From Prorocentrum cordatum (Eukaryota > Sar > Dinophyceae > Prorocentrales > Prorocentraceae), in NCBI GenBank assembly GCA_963575745.1, contig CAUYUJ010002079.1, positions 1-64,000 of the forward strand: a DNA stretch of 64,000 nt. Reading direction: 5' to 3'. The position numbers and the translations under genes were made by a program. A model generated the notes under the pieces. It had not been told where the DNA came from. It worked only from the letters and a program-made list of their open reading frames with translations, and searched no databases. Of the stretch, positions 39,514 through 50,715 are shown piece after piece (the stretch's first letter is position 1; each line of letters starts with the position of its first letter).

Positions 39514-39665
39514 CTAGGGTCCCTCACGCCCTCTCAACCTCTTTGGGGTTGGAGGCCCGAGGATCTCAGAGATAATCTGCCGAACACCTTGCAGCAGGCG
39601 TTCACAAGCTGTGAGCTCGCTATCTGTAACAGTGGCCCCCAGAGGGAGTAAAGAAGCCTCCTCGT
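39514..39665 (-). pseudogene. Retroelement ORF2 C-terminal end fragment (RNase H helix A)
   Basis: About 50 codons ending at TAG (39514-39516). The reading contains ATVTDSELTACERLL, aligned with TVTDTELSALE of RT1 and TVTNAEISAAE of RT2. No other domain survives. It supports the idea that this helix lies at the very C-terminus throughout the family. Confidence 0.6.
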
Positions 39666-39722
39666 CAACCTGGTCTTTTGCGTCTTTTGCGATGGCCGGT
39701 TCGAGCTCCCATGGGAGCAGCC
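39666..39722 (-). mobile_element. Very short 3' remnant of a non-LTR retroelement
   Basis: GTCAACCTGGTC is followed by TTTTGCGTCTTTTGCG and CCGGTTCGAGCTCCCATGGG, the same 3' end as the insertion at 42383-42633. Only about 45 bp of the retroelement remain before element sequence resumes (CCCGAGTTATGTACAG). Confidence 0.6.
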
Positions 39723-40435
39723 CGAGTTATGTACAGAAAACTGACAGCACCTGTGAAGATGACTCGAAGAATATAGTTTCGCGGACCTAGCTCGAGTAGC
39801 AGACCGAGTTCGGACCTCTGGATGCAACAGACGAACGCGCCTGATGATTCTGAATCGGTTACGTATGCGCACTAGATCTGTAGCTCTCCTACAGCTCGAG
39901 TTAAGTACCGAAAATCGACAGCATCGTCAACAAATTCCGTAGAATACGAATAGTTTCGCGGACCTAGCTCGAGTAGTAGAACGAGTTCAGACTTCTAGAC
40001 GCTAGAGACAGACGCGCCTGATGATTCTGAATCAGTTTCTGGGGGTACCAGCTCTGTAGCTCTCCTACAGCCCGAGTTAAGTACAGAAAACCGACAGCAC
40101 CTTTCAAGATGACTCGAAGAATACAAATAGTTTCGCGGACCTAGCTCGAGTAGCAGACCGAGTTCAGACCTCTGAATGCAACTCACGAACGCGCCTGATG
40201 ATTCTGGATCGGTTTCTGTAAGCATCAGCTCTGTAGCTCCGCTACAGCTCGAGTGAAGCACAAAAGGCCCACAACGGCTGTCAAGATGACTCGAAACAGC
40301 CGATCCCGCCGGAGTGCTTTCTGGCTGTAGAAGGTACCCGATCGAGCTGAGATCAAGACGACGAGCGGGAATAAGATCGAATATAATGAAAAATACGAGA
40401 GCTCAAACGAATTGTTGAATTTCGAGAGAACAAAA

Positions 40436-41892
40436 CTGGACGCCGGCAGTAAACCGTCAACCTTGGTTACCGCCGGGGGGCTCGTAGAGCTTCCTTGCAT
40501 ATACCATCTCCAAAGAATTAGCAGAGTACGTATAGTTGTTCAGCCCGAGCGCTACTAGCAGACTGATTGCAACCGTCTAAATACATTCAACTAGCAACAG
40601 CTGTCAAGAAAATTCGTAGAATACGGATAGTTTGGGAGAGCCGAGTTCAGACCTCTAGCTTCAGACGACCGCGTCTGAGTCTGAATCGGTGTCTGTGCGT
40701 ACGAGCTCTGTAGCTCACCTACAGCTCGAGTTAAGTACAAAACACTGATGGTATCTGTCAAGAGAATCGGTAGAATATGAAAAGTTCGCAGACCTAGCTC
40801 GAGTAGTAGACCGAGCTCAGCCTCTAGATGCTTCAGACGACCGCTTCTGATGATTCTGAATTCGTTTCTGTGCGTCAGGCTCTGTAGCTGACCTACAGCT
40901 CTCGAGTTCAGTATGACGGCACCTGTCGATGGAATCAGTAGAATACGAATAGCTTTGCGGACCTAGCTCGAGTAGTAGACCGAGTTCAGACCTCTAGATG
41001 CTTCATACGACCGCGTCTGATGATTCTGAATCGGTTTCTGTGCGCCTCAGCTCTGTAGCTCTCCTACAGCTCGAGTTAAGTACAAAAAACCAACAGCAAG
41101 TCGTAGAAAACAAATAGTTTTACAGATCTAGCTCGAGTAGCAGACTGGATTCAGACGTCTGGATGCTTCAAATGAACGCGCCTGGCGTTTCTAAATCGAT
41201 TTCTGTGAGTATCAGCTCTGCATCTCGTCTACAGCCCGAATTAAGTACAGAAAACCGACAGTATCTGTGAAGATAACTCGAACAATACGACGTGTCGTGG
41301 GCCTACCTCGAGTAGAAGACCAAGTTGGGACCTCTGGATGCAACAGAAGAACGCGCATGATGATTTTGGATCCGTTTCTGTGCGTATCAGCTCTGTAGCT
41401 CTCCTGGAGCCCGAGTTAAGTATAGAAAAATAACATTATATGTCAAGATGACTCGAACAATACGAATAGCTTCGCGGACCTAGCTCGAGTAGCAAACTGA
41501 GTTCAGACCTCTAGATGCAACATACGAACGCGCCTGATGATTCTGAATCGGTTTCTGTGAGTAACAGCTCTGCAGTGTCCCTAAAACCCCGAGTCAAGTA
41601 CAGAAAACCGACAGCACCTGTCAAGATGACTCGAAACAGCCGATCCCGCCGCGACGCTTTTTGGCAGTAATAGGTACCCGATCGAGCTGAGATTAAGACG
41701 GCGAGCGGGAATGAGATCGAATATGGTCACAAAAATACTAGAGCTCGAATTGTTGAATTTCAAAAACAAAATGTTCAACCGACAAAAAGTCACCAAAAGG
41801 TCCGTCGATGTTTTTCTTGCCAACTGGCTCTCCAGCGCCCCGGAATTACTCTTAAGATTCCAGCAACTAGCTGAGGGAAGCTCTACGAGTTA
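40436..41892 (+). mobile_element. Complete type A element (1457 bp) with A/T target
   Basis: Starts CTGGACGCCGG, ends GGGAAGCTCTACGAGTTA. Flanks GAGAACAAAA and TTTTCAACCGAGC rejoin to the normal internal sequence of another type A right end. It contains about six ~178-bp units. The clearest single type A insertion in the window. Confidence 0.85.
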
Positions 41893-42177
41893 TTTTCAAC
41901 CGAGCAAAAGTCATCAAAAGGTCCGTCGAGATTTTTCTTGCCAACTAGCTCTCCAGCGCCCCGGAATTACTCAAGCTTCCAGCAACTAGCTAAGGGAAGC
42001 TCTAGCAGTTATTTCAAAGGCATCTTCTGTAATGCGAAGCTTTGCTCTGGGTAATTATCAGCCCAAACGAATGATTAGAACTGCAAAATCGGCAGATCCA
42101 GGCCGCGGAAGGTATCATCGCGTCCCTTTTCGAAACTTGGTAGCATCCAAAACCCACAAGCAAGGCACTCGCAGAAA
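41893..42177 (+). mobile_element. Right end of the host A element, then B/C body fragment
   Basis: TTTTCAACCGAGC to CTCTAGCAGTTA (about 42010) closes the host. Then a body fragment (CTTCTGTAATGCGAAGC, ATTATCAGCCCAAACG, GCATCCAAAACCC) resembles 47345-47470. Confidence 0.6.
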
Positions 42178-42351
42178 CTTGAAACCGGCGGTAAACCGTC
42201 AACCAGGTTACCGCTGGGGACCTCGTAGAGCTCTTTTCTCGCACAGCGCTCCTGGGAACACATGAAGGGAGCTTCTACAGCCAGAGGCGAGAAACTCGAA
42301 AAATCATATGTTTTGGTTTTCATCGAAAGTCGGTTCCTCCAAGTGTTTTGG

Positions 42352-43011
42352 CTGGCGCCAGCGGTGAACCGTCAACCTGGTCTTTTTTGCGTCTTTTGCG
42401 AAGGCCGGTTCGAGCTCCCATGGGAGCAGGCCTAAACACAAAGAACCTAAACAGCGAAGCTGTGCAGGAAGACAGCGAAGCTGCAAAGATTAAAGCAGAG
42501 GTGCATCAAACAGCGAGGCTGTACAGATATGCACAAGACTGCCCATACACAAGAATATAACACTAAAACAGTGAAACGCAGTAACCACTGGTTTATACAG
42601 CGACCACACGAGAAGCAGTGAGACACCATACAGCAACCTGGTCACTGCCAGGAACCTCGTAGAGCTCCTTGCACGCGCAAGAGTGCTTACGTTCAAAGCA
42701 GACAGCTTCTCGGAACTTTCCTAGAAAGACGTCGAATTCACATTTTTCGGTGTGAACTTGATGTCGGTTGCTCGTAATTTTTCGATCATAAAACTCTCTC
42801 TAGAAAGCTCAGCTGCTTGCAGAAGGAAGTTTAGACACACTAATGCTCGGCGTAACCATCTGCTTTCTTAAAATAAATGGTCAAATATCTTTCAAATCTT
42901 AGCAAAACCGACCGAAAGTTGTCACATTCTCTTCTGGTCGGGTCGACCAACTAGCTCCACCCCGCGCCAGAATTCCTCTAGCTCAACGACAACGAAGAGC
43001 TCTACGAGGTA
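42352..43011 (+). mobile_element. Type B element carrying a small retroelement in its hairpin
   Basis: Head CTGGCGCCAGCGGTGAACC, broken in the loop by 42383-42633, resuming TCACTGCCAGGAACC. B-type body and terminal GAGCTCTACGAGGTA follow. Net length about 400 bp. Confidence 0.75.
42383..42633 (-). mobile_element. 251-bp non-coding retroelement with 10-bp target-site duplication
   Basis: Flanked by CAACCTGGTC at 42373-42382 and 42634-42643. The minus-strand 3' end is CGCAAAAGACGCAAAAAA. It includes three CAGCGAAGCTG-type hairpins (42452, 42473, 42511 variant). No coding sequence. The only insertion in the set with an unmistakable target duplication. Confidence 0.8.
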
Positions 43012-43273
43012 TAATCATGCCGAAGCTAGAGACCTAAGAATGCACTCGCAGACGCGGCATAACCCACTACAGGTGCGAAAAATCTGCTTTCTCAAAATAA
43101 ATGGTCAAATATCTTTCAAATCTTGGCAGAACCGACCCAAAGTAGTCACATTCTCCCTTCTGGTCGGGTCGACCAACTAGCTCCACCCCGCGCCGGAATT
43201 CCTCTTAGCTCATCGATGACGAAGAGCCCTACGAGGTACAGAGCACACGCACGCGGCTCAGCGTGCGAGGAGA
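43012..43273 (+). mobile_element. C-element remainder and linker
   Basis: Contains ATAACCCACTACAGGTGCG, AAAATCTGCTTTCTCAAAAT, GGTCGGGTCGACCAAC and the closing arm to 43238, then an unassigned 35-bp linker (CAGAGCACACGCACGCGG). Confidence 0.55.
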
Positions 43274-45675
43274 CTGGACGCCGGCGGTAAACCGTCAACC
43301 TTTCTTACCGCCGGGAGACTCGTAGAGCTTCCTTGCATATATTATGTCCAAAGAATTGGCAGAGAACGAATACTTTTTCAGCCTAAGTGATCTCAGGCTT
43401 CTAGATATATATCACTACTGCCCCGAACAATTCCCTTCCCATTGCTGTGCTGAACAGCTAAATAGCGCGCGTGACGATTATCTTCCCATTCCAATGCCTC
43501 AGAGCTCTCCAGCTCATCTGCACCTCGAGTTCAGGAAACGAATTCCATCACAAGAAAAAAAGAAGAGCATGACTAGCTGTGTGGTGTTTGCGATAACAGA
43601 CCCAAGCCAAGCGTCTAGATACTTCGACTAGCGCGCCCAATGATTTTCTTCTGGTCCATGTGCGCAAGAGCTCTCGAACTGATCTGCAGCTCGAGTTAAG
43701 TGAAGAAATTCACCATTATTTCGAAAAAATCAGTCGAATACAAATGGTTTTGCAAACCTAACTCGAGTACAAGACAGATTTCAGAGCTTTAGATGCAACA
43801 AACGCACGCGCCTGATGATGCTGAATCGATTGAAGTGTACACCAGCTCTGTAGCTCTCCTACATTGCGAGTCAAGTGCAGAAAACCGACAGCATCTGTCA
43901 AAATGACTCGAATAATACGAATAGGTTCGCGAACCTAGCTCGAGTAGCAGACTGAGTTAAGACCTCTAGATGCAACAGATGAACATGCCTAATATTTTGA
44001 ATGGGTTTCTGTGAACATCAGCTCTGTAGCTGTCCTATAGCTCGAGTTAAGTACAGAAAACCGAAAGCACCTGTCAAGATGACTCGAATAATACGGATAG
44101 TTTCGCGGACCTAGCTCGAGTAGCAGGCCGAGTTCAGACTTCTAGATGCAACAGACGAACGCGCCTGACTGGAAGCCGGCGGTGCATCGTCAACCAGGTT
44201 ACCGCCGGGAGCCTCGTAGAGCTCTTTTCTCGCACCACGCTGCTCGAAAGAATGGGAGAAGCTTCCCTACGCATGAGCTCAAAAACTTGATGATTTCCGT
44301 TTTTCAGTTGTTACCAAAAGTCGGTTCCGCCAAGTGTTTTGATAGTAATACTGAAACTACAGACCTGAGAATTTTACTGGCAGATGCGGCATAACCCACT
44401 ACAGGTGCGAAAACTGGGAACCGGCGGTAAACCGTCAACCAGGTTACCGCCGGGTAGCTCGTAGAGCTCTTTTCTCACACGGCGCTTCTCCGAACACCTG
44501 AGGGAAGCTTTTGAAGCGAGAGCCGAAACACTCGAAAAATCACATTTTTCTGTTTTTATCCAACGTCGGTTGCTCCAAGTGTTTTGATAGTAATACTGCA
44601 CCTACAGACGAATTTCAAAATCTCTGAGAGTCTTCGAAAAACCGACTCCAGGTTGACACATTGTCCGCCCGGGCTGGGTCGGCCAACTGGAGCCGGCGGT
44701 AAACCGTCAACCAGGTTACCGCCGGGAGTCTCGTAGAGCCCTTTTTCTAGCGCGGAGGTGCCCACAACACATGGAAGGAGCTTTCTGAAGCGTAAGCTGA
44801 AACACTCGAAAACACACACATTTTTCGTTTTTTATCTGAAGTCGATTCCGCCAAGTGTTTTAATAGTAATACTGCAGCTACGGATCTGAAAACTCCACTG
44901 GCAGACGCGCCATAACCCACCACAGGCGCGAAAAATACAAGATCTCAAAACGAATGTTCAAACTGGGCGCCGTATCAGCTCTGTAGCTCGCCTACAGCCC
45001 GAGTTCAATACAGAAAATGGACAATACCTGCGAAGATGACTCGAAGAATACGAATAGTTTCGCGGACCTAGCAGCAGACCCAGTTCAGACCTCTCGATGC
45101 AACAGACAAACCGGCCTGCTAACATCAAATCAGATTCTGTGCGCATCAGCTCTGTAGCTCTCCTACAGCCCGAGTTACGTACGAAAACCGACAGCACCTC
45201 TCAAGATGACTAGAACGATACGGATAGTTTCGCATATCTAGCTCGAGTAGCAAACAGATTTCAGACCTCTGGATGCAACAGACGAACGCGCCTGATTATT
45301 CTGCATCGTTTTCTGTGAGTACCAGCTCTGTAGCTCCCCTAGAGTTCGAGTTAAGTGCAGAAAACCGACAGTCCCTGTCAAGATGACTCGAGCGATACGA
45401 ATATGTTCGCAAACCTGCTCGAGTAGCAGACCGAGTTCAGACCTCTGCATGCGACAGGCGGACGCGCCTGATGTCTCTGAATCAGTATCTGTAATTATCA
45501 GCCCTGTAGCCACCCTACAGCACGAGTTAAGTACAGGAAACCGACAGCATCTCTCAAGATGACTCGAACAATACGAATAATTTCGCGGACCTAGCTCGAG
45601 CAGCAAACCGAGTTCAGACCTAAAACGAATGTTCACATTTCTCACAATGTTCGCCCAACTGGCCCAAAGTTCACA
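43274..45675 (+). mobile_element. Type A-prime element with three C-type insertions, partly degraded
   Basis: A-prime head at 43274 (loop CCTTTCTTACCGCC) and diverged ~178-bp units, broken at GCGCCTGA by a C element (44169). Further C heads lie at 44415 (breaking the first at GTGCGAAAA) and 44687. A truncated head at 44963 leads straight into ~178-bp units to about 45625. Closures cannot all be traced. Confidence 0.55.
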
Positions 45676-47591
45676 CTGGGCGCCGGCGGTAAACCGTCAA
45701 CCTTTCTTACCGCCGGGGGAATCGCAGAGCTTCCTGACCATATATTATGTCGAAAGAATTAGCAGAGAACGAATAGTTTTTCTGCCCGAGCGCTGATAGC
45801 AGACTGACCTCAGGCGTCTAGTGATATCCCATTGCTGTGCTGAACAGTTCTATAGCTCATCTCCAGCGTGTAGAAAATACCAGTAGGGAGAAAATAGCAG
45901 AGTACGAATCCGCGTTTGGCGTCTGCGCTCACAACAGACCCAAACCAAGCGTGTAGATGCTTCGCGCCTCATTGATTTTTCGGCCGAAGAGCTCTCGAGC
46001 TGCTCTGCAGCTCGAGTTCAGTGAAAAAATCACCATCATTTGCAGAAAAATATCGGTCGAAAACGAATAGTTTTGTGAACCTAGCTCGGGTAGCAGACCG
46101 AGTTCAGACCTCTCGATGCAACAGACGAACGCTCCTAATGCTTCTGGATCGGTTTCTGTGCGTACCAGCTCTGTAGCTCTCCTACAGCCCGAATTCAATA
46201 CAGAAAATGGACAACATCTGTCAAGATGACTCGAAGAATACGACTAGTTTTGCGGACCTAGCCCGAGTAGCAGACCCAGTTCAGACCTCTGGATGCAACA
46301 GACGAACGCGCCTGATGATTCGGAATCAGTTTCTGTTCGTATGAGCTCTGTAGCTCTCCTACAGCCCGAGTTACGTACGAAAACGGACAGCACCTCTCAA
46401 GATGACTCGAACGATAGGAATAGTTTCGCGGACCTAGCTCGAGTAGCAGACCGAGTTCCCTCTGGATGCAACAGACGAACGCGCCTGAGTATTCTGCATT
46501 GGTTTCTGTGCGCATCAGCTCTGTAGCTCCCCTAGAGCTCGAGTTAAGTACAGAAAACCGACAGTCCTTGTCGAGATGACTCGAGCGATACGAAAAGCTT
46601 TGCGGACCTAGCTCGAGTACCAGACACTGATTTCAGACCTCTGCATGCGACAGGCGGACGCGCCTGATGTCTCCGAATCGGCTTCCGTAATTACCAGCCC
46701 TGTAGCACCCCTACAGCCCGAGTTAAGTACAGAAAGCCGAGAGCACCTCTCAAGATGACTCGAACAATACGAATGGTTTCGCGGACCTAGCTCGAGTAGC
46801 AGACCGAGCTCAGACCTCTGGATGCAACAGACGAACGCGCCTGATGATTCTGAATCGGTTTCTGTAAGCATCAGCTCTGTAGCTCTCCTACAGCTCGAGT
46901 TAAGTACAAAAAACCGACAACGCATAACAAGATGACCCCAAACGGCCGATCCCGCCCGTGTGCTTGTTGGCAGTAATATCTACCCGATCGAGCTGACATT
47001 AAGACGGCGAGCGGGAATAAGATCGAATATCGCGGGAAAAAATACTAGAGCTCAAACGAATTGTTGAATTACGAGAACTTTTCAACCGACCAGAAGTCAG
47101 CAAAAGGTCCGTCGAGATTTTTCTTGCCAACTAGCTCTCCAGCGCCCCGGACTGGCGCAGGCGGTGAACCGTCAACCTGGTTACGCCGGGAACCTCGTAG
47201 AGCTCCTTGCACGCGTAAGAGTGTCCAGAATCGAAGCAGAGACCTTCCCAATAGATTTTCTGAAAATCTGAAATTTCAATTTTTGATTTCAATTTCAGTC
47301 CAGGTTCCTGGCTTTGCTCGGGAGAATTTGTCGACGGAATGAACTAAGAATTCGATGAGCAACTTCTGTAATACAAAGCTTCGCTCTACGCAATTATCAG
47401 CCCAAACGAATGATTAGAACTGCAAAATCGGCTGAGCCAGGCCGCGGAACGTATAATTGCGTCCCTTTTCGAAATTTCGCCAAATAGCTCCACCCCATCG
47501 CCGAATTCCTCCAGCTCTGTCACCATCAGAGCTCTACGAGGTAATTACTCTTAAGCTTCCAGCAACTAGCTAAGGGAAGCTCTACGAGCTA
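45676..47591 (+). mobile_element. Type A-prime element containing a B element
   Basis: Head at 45676, ~178-bp units, right-end module broken at CCCCGGA by the B element 47152-47543, then ATTACTCTTAAGCTTCC and GGGAAGCTCTACGAGCTA (47591). Net length about 1.5 kb. Confidence 0.7.
47152..47543 (+). mobile_element. Complete type B element (392 bp)
   Basis: CTGGCGCAGGCGGTGAACC to GAGCTCTACGAGGTA. Excision joins GCGCCCCGGA to ATTACTCTTAAGC, the normal A-element right end. Confidence 0.75.
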
Positions 47592-48814
47592 CTAGCTCCA
47601 CCCTGCGCCGGAATTCCTCTAGCTCATCGATGCCGAAGAGCGCTACGAGGCACTGGGCGCCAGCGGTATACCGTCACCTTTCTTACCGCCGGGGGACTCG
47701 TAGAGCTTCCTGACCATATATTATGTCCAAAGAATTAGCAGAGAACGAATAGTTTTTCTGCCCGAGCGCTGATAGCGGACTGATCTCAGGCGTCTAGTGA
47801 TATCCCATTGCTGTGCTGAACAGTTCTATAGCTCACTTGCAGCGTGTAGAAAAGACCATTAGGGAGAAAATAGCAGAGTACGAATCCGTGTTTGGCATAT
47901 GCGCCCACAACAGACCCAAACCAAGCGTCTAGATGCTTCGCGCCTCATGATGTCCTTCTGCGGCCGAAGAGCTCTCGAGCTGCTCTGCAGCTCGAGTTCA
48001 GTGAAGAAATTCACCCAGATTTTGAAAAGGAAAAAATATCCTGGCGAAGGACCCAACCATATGCAGTTGTGAGTATCGCAATTGTGAGTATATTCTTCGG
48101 TGGCGCTCCCTATGGGGCCACGAACCGCATGAGGGGTGTGCCGAAATGTGGCGGGGTACACAACGCAAAAGAATATGATAGATCTGATTACGAGAGAAAG
48201 AACGCGGGTGAGTCAGAGCGCGAGGGAATCTGAGTATGAATGGGTCTGCGCGCGAGTGAATATATTTGCATGAATGCGATCATGGAACCGCCTAGTGTAA
48301 GTGTCGAGCATGCCTGTCCGAACACACGTGACACTGGGCGTGGCCGCCGCAGGCAGCTTCCGCGGGAACCCCGACGGCAGCGTCCGCACGTCGCGACGCC
48401 CATGTCGGCACGCCTCTTGCGAGGATCGCGCCCGCTTTCGGCTCTTCTTTTCCTTCCTCTTTGCCCGCGCACTCCAAAATCCAAGGCTGCGGGCGCAGCG
48501 CAGCGCGGAGTCCCCGCGACGCGCGCTGGTCGCCCCGGGCGGGGTCCCAGCGACGCGCGCGGGTCGTCCGCTGCGCGAAGCAGAGAGAGCTGACTAGCTA
48601 ACTGGCTGGCTGATAGCGGGCAAGTCTCTGACCGCTGGGCAGAGCGACGACGGGCGAACGAGGCGCCGGGCCCCCCGCAGCACGGAGTTCCCGCGACGCG
48701 CGCTGGTCGCCCCGAGAGGGTCCCAGCGACGCGCGCGGGTCGTCCGCGGCGCGAGGCCAAACAATTAGTCGGGCAGTCGAGAGAAGGCGCGGCTCGGGGG
48801 AGACGCTCCTCAGG

Positions 48815-49267
48815 TCAGGCCTCGCGGATGAACTCGGTGAAGCCGAGCTCCCTGGCGAGGGCCGTCGCTTCCCTCCTGCACCGCTTCGTGCGCGCCGCAA
48901 ACTGCTCCAGCTGCTTCCGCAAGCCCTGCGGCGGCCCTGCCAGGAAGAACTCGATGCGCGGCGCCCGCATGAGCAGGAGGTCCTCGTGGCGCGTGGCGCG
49001 CGAGAGCAGCACGTAGAGCTCCAGCCACCAGTCGTCGTCCTCCTTCTTGCCGTTCCCTACCTCGTGGCGGCCGCAATCCAGGATCACGCCTGGGCGACGT
49101 CGACCGAGGGAGCAGCGCGCCGGGCAGCCGACGGCCCAGGGCGAGAGTCCACAGGACCGAGAGATGGTCTGGCCGCGGACTGCTCGCGCCCCGGAGGTCT
49201 GGCCGCCCCCGGAGCGCCGTTCCCCCGCCCCGTCGCCTTCGCGCATGGTGCGCCCCTGGCACGCCAC
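48815..49267 (-). CDS. C-terminal fragment of a PIF1-like helicase
   Basis: 150-codon frame. The C-terminal ~85 residues read as the end of a PIF1/RecD2-type superfamily 1 helicase: WWLELYVLLSRATRHEDLLL holds motif VI (LSRAT plus Arg), followed by FFLAGPP and a basic helix ending EFIREA. GVILDCG upstream fits the strand before motif VI. Motifs I-V are missing and the N-terminal third is probably out of frame, so this is a fragment. A PIF1-like helicase is also part of Helitron RepHel proteins, but nothing here ties it to the array's elements. Confidence 0.5.
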   Translation of the reverse strand: MACQGRTMREGDGAGERRSGGGQTSGARAVRGQTISRSCGLSPWAVGCPARCSLGRRRPGVILDCGRHEVGNGKKEDDDWWLELYVLLSRATRHEDLLLMRAPRIEFFLAGPPQGLRKQLEQFAARTKRCRREATALARELGFTEFIREA

Positions 49268-49299
49268 CGTGGTGATGACCCTGCCGTGCGAGAAATGCG

Positions 49300-50580
49300 G
49301 GGGGTGTGCCGAAATGGGTGGGGGTGACGCATGCGGGCGGCGGCACTGAGGCCTTCGGTGGAGCTCCCTATGGAGCCACGAAACGTGTGAGGGGTGTGCC
49401 GAAATGGGTGTGGGTGACGCATGCGGCCGCGGGCACTGGGGCCTTCGGTGGAGCTCCCTATGGAGCCACGAAACGTGTGAGGGGTGTGCCGAAATGGGTG
49501 TGGGGGACGCATGCGGCCGCGGGCACTGGGGCCTTCGGTGGAGCTCCCTATGGAGCCACGAAACGTGTGAGGGGTGTGCCGAAATGGGTGTGGGGGACGC
49601 ATGCGGCCGCGGGCACTGGGGCCTTCGGTGGAGCTCCCTATGGAGCCACGAAACGTGTGAGGGGTGTGCCGAAATGGGTGTGGGGGACGCATGCGGCCGC
49701 GGGCACTGGGGCCTTCGGTGGAGCTCCCTATGGAGCCACGAAACGTGTGAGGGGTGTGCCGAAATGGGTGTGGGGGACGCATGCGGCCGCGGGCACTGGG
49801 GCCTTCGGTGGAGCTCCCTATGGAGCCACGAAACGTGTGAGGGGTGTGCCGAAATGGGTGTGGGGGACGCATGCGGCCGCGGGCACTGGGGCCTTCGGTG
49901 GAGCTCCCTATGGAGCCACGAAACGTGTGAGGGGTGTGCCGAAATGGGTGTGGGGGACGCATGCGGCCGCGGGCACTGGGGCCTTCGGTGGAGCTCCCTA
50001 TGGAGCCACGAAACGTGTGAGGGGTGTGCCGAAATGGGTGTGGGGGACGCATGCGGCCGCGGGCACTGGGGCCTTCGGTGGAGCTCCCTATGGAGCCACG
50101 AAACGTGTGAGGGGTGTGCCGAAATGGGTGTGGGGGACGCATGCGGCCGCGGGCACTGGGGCCTTCGGTGGAGCTCCCTATGGAGCCACGAAACGTGTGA
50201 GGGGTGTGCCGAAATGGGTGTGGGGGACGCATGCGGCCGCGGGCACTGGGGCCTTCGGTGGAGCTCCCTATGGAGCCACGAAACGTGTGAGGGGTGTGCC
50301 GAAATGGGTGTGGGGGACGCATGCGGCCGCGGGCACTGGGGCCTTCGGTGGAGCTCCCTATGGAGCCACGAAACGTGTGAGGGGTGTGCCGAAATGGGCG
50401 TGGGGGACGCATGCGGCCGCGGGCACTGGGGCCTTCGGTGGAGCTCCCTATGGAGCCACGAAACGTGTGAGGGGTGTGCCGAAATGGGTGTGGGGGACGC
50501 ATGCGGCCGCGGGCACTGGGGCCTTCGGTGGAGCTCCCTATGGAGCCACGAAACGTGTGAGGGGTGTGCCGAAATGGGTG
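49300..50580 (+). repeat. 90-bp minisatellite, 14 nearly identical units
   Basis: GCCTTCGGTGGAGCTCCC recurs every 90 bp from 49351 to 50521 with almost no variation (first unit slightly diverged, one C/T change near 50399). Because 90 is divisible by 3 and the unit has few stops, 500-codon frames open on both strands with 30-residue repeats. I treat these as repeat by-products because no flanking domain or leader supports translation. Confidence 0.92.
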
Positions 50581-50715
50581 TTGATGATGATGATGATGAT
50601 GATGATGGGAGGGAGGAGGCAGCGGGAGGAAGGAAGGAGGGAAAACGCGGGGCACCGTCTCTTCAAAACGAGGACCCAACACCACAGGATGGTTGGGGGA
50701 GGAAAGAAGAAGAAG

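Larger units (their letters stand above)
42178..43238 (+). mobile_element. Type C element containing a B element
   Basis: Head CTTGAAACCGGCGGTAAACC...GGTTACCGC, arm ACCTCGTAGAGCTC. The body is broken at AAGTGTTTTGG by the B element 42352-43011, resumes TAATCATGCCGAAGC, and closes with CCCTACGAGGTA at 43238. Net length about 400 bp. Confidence 0.7.
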
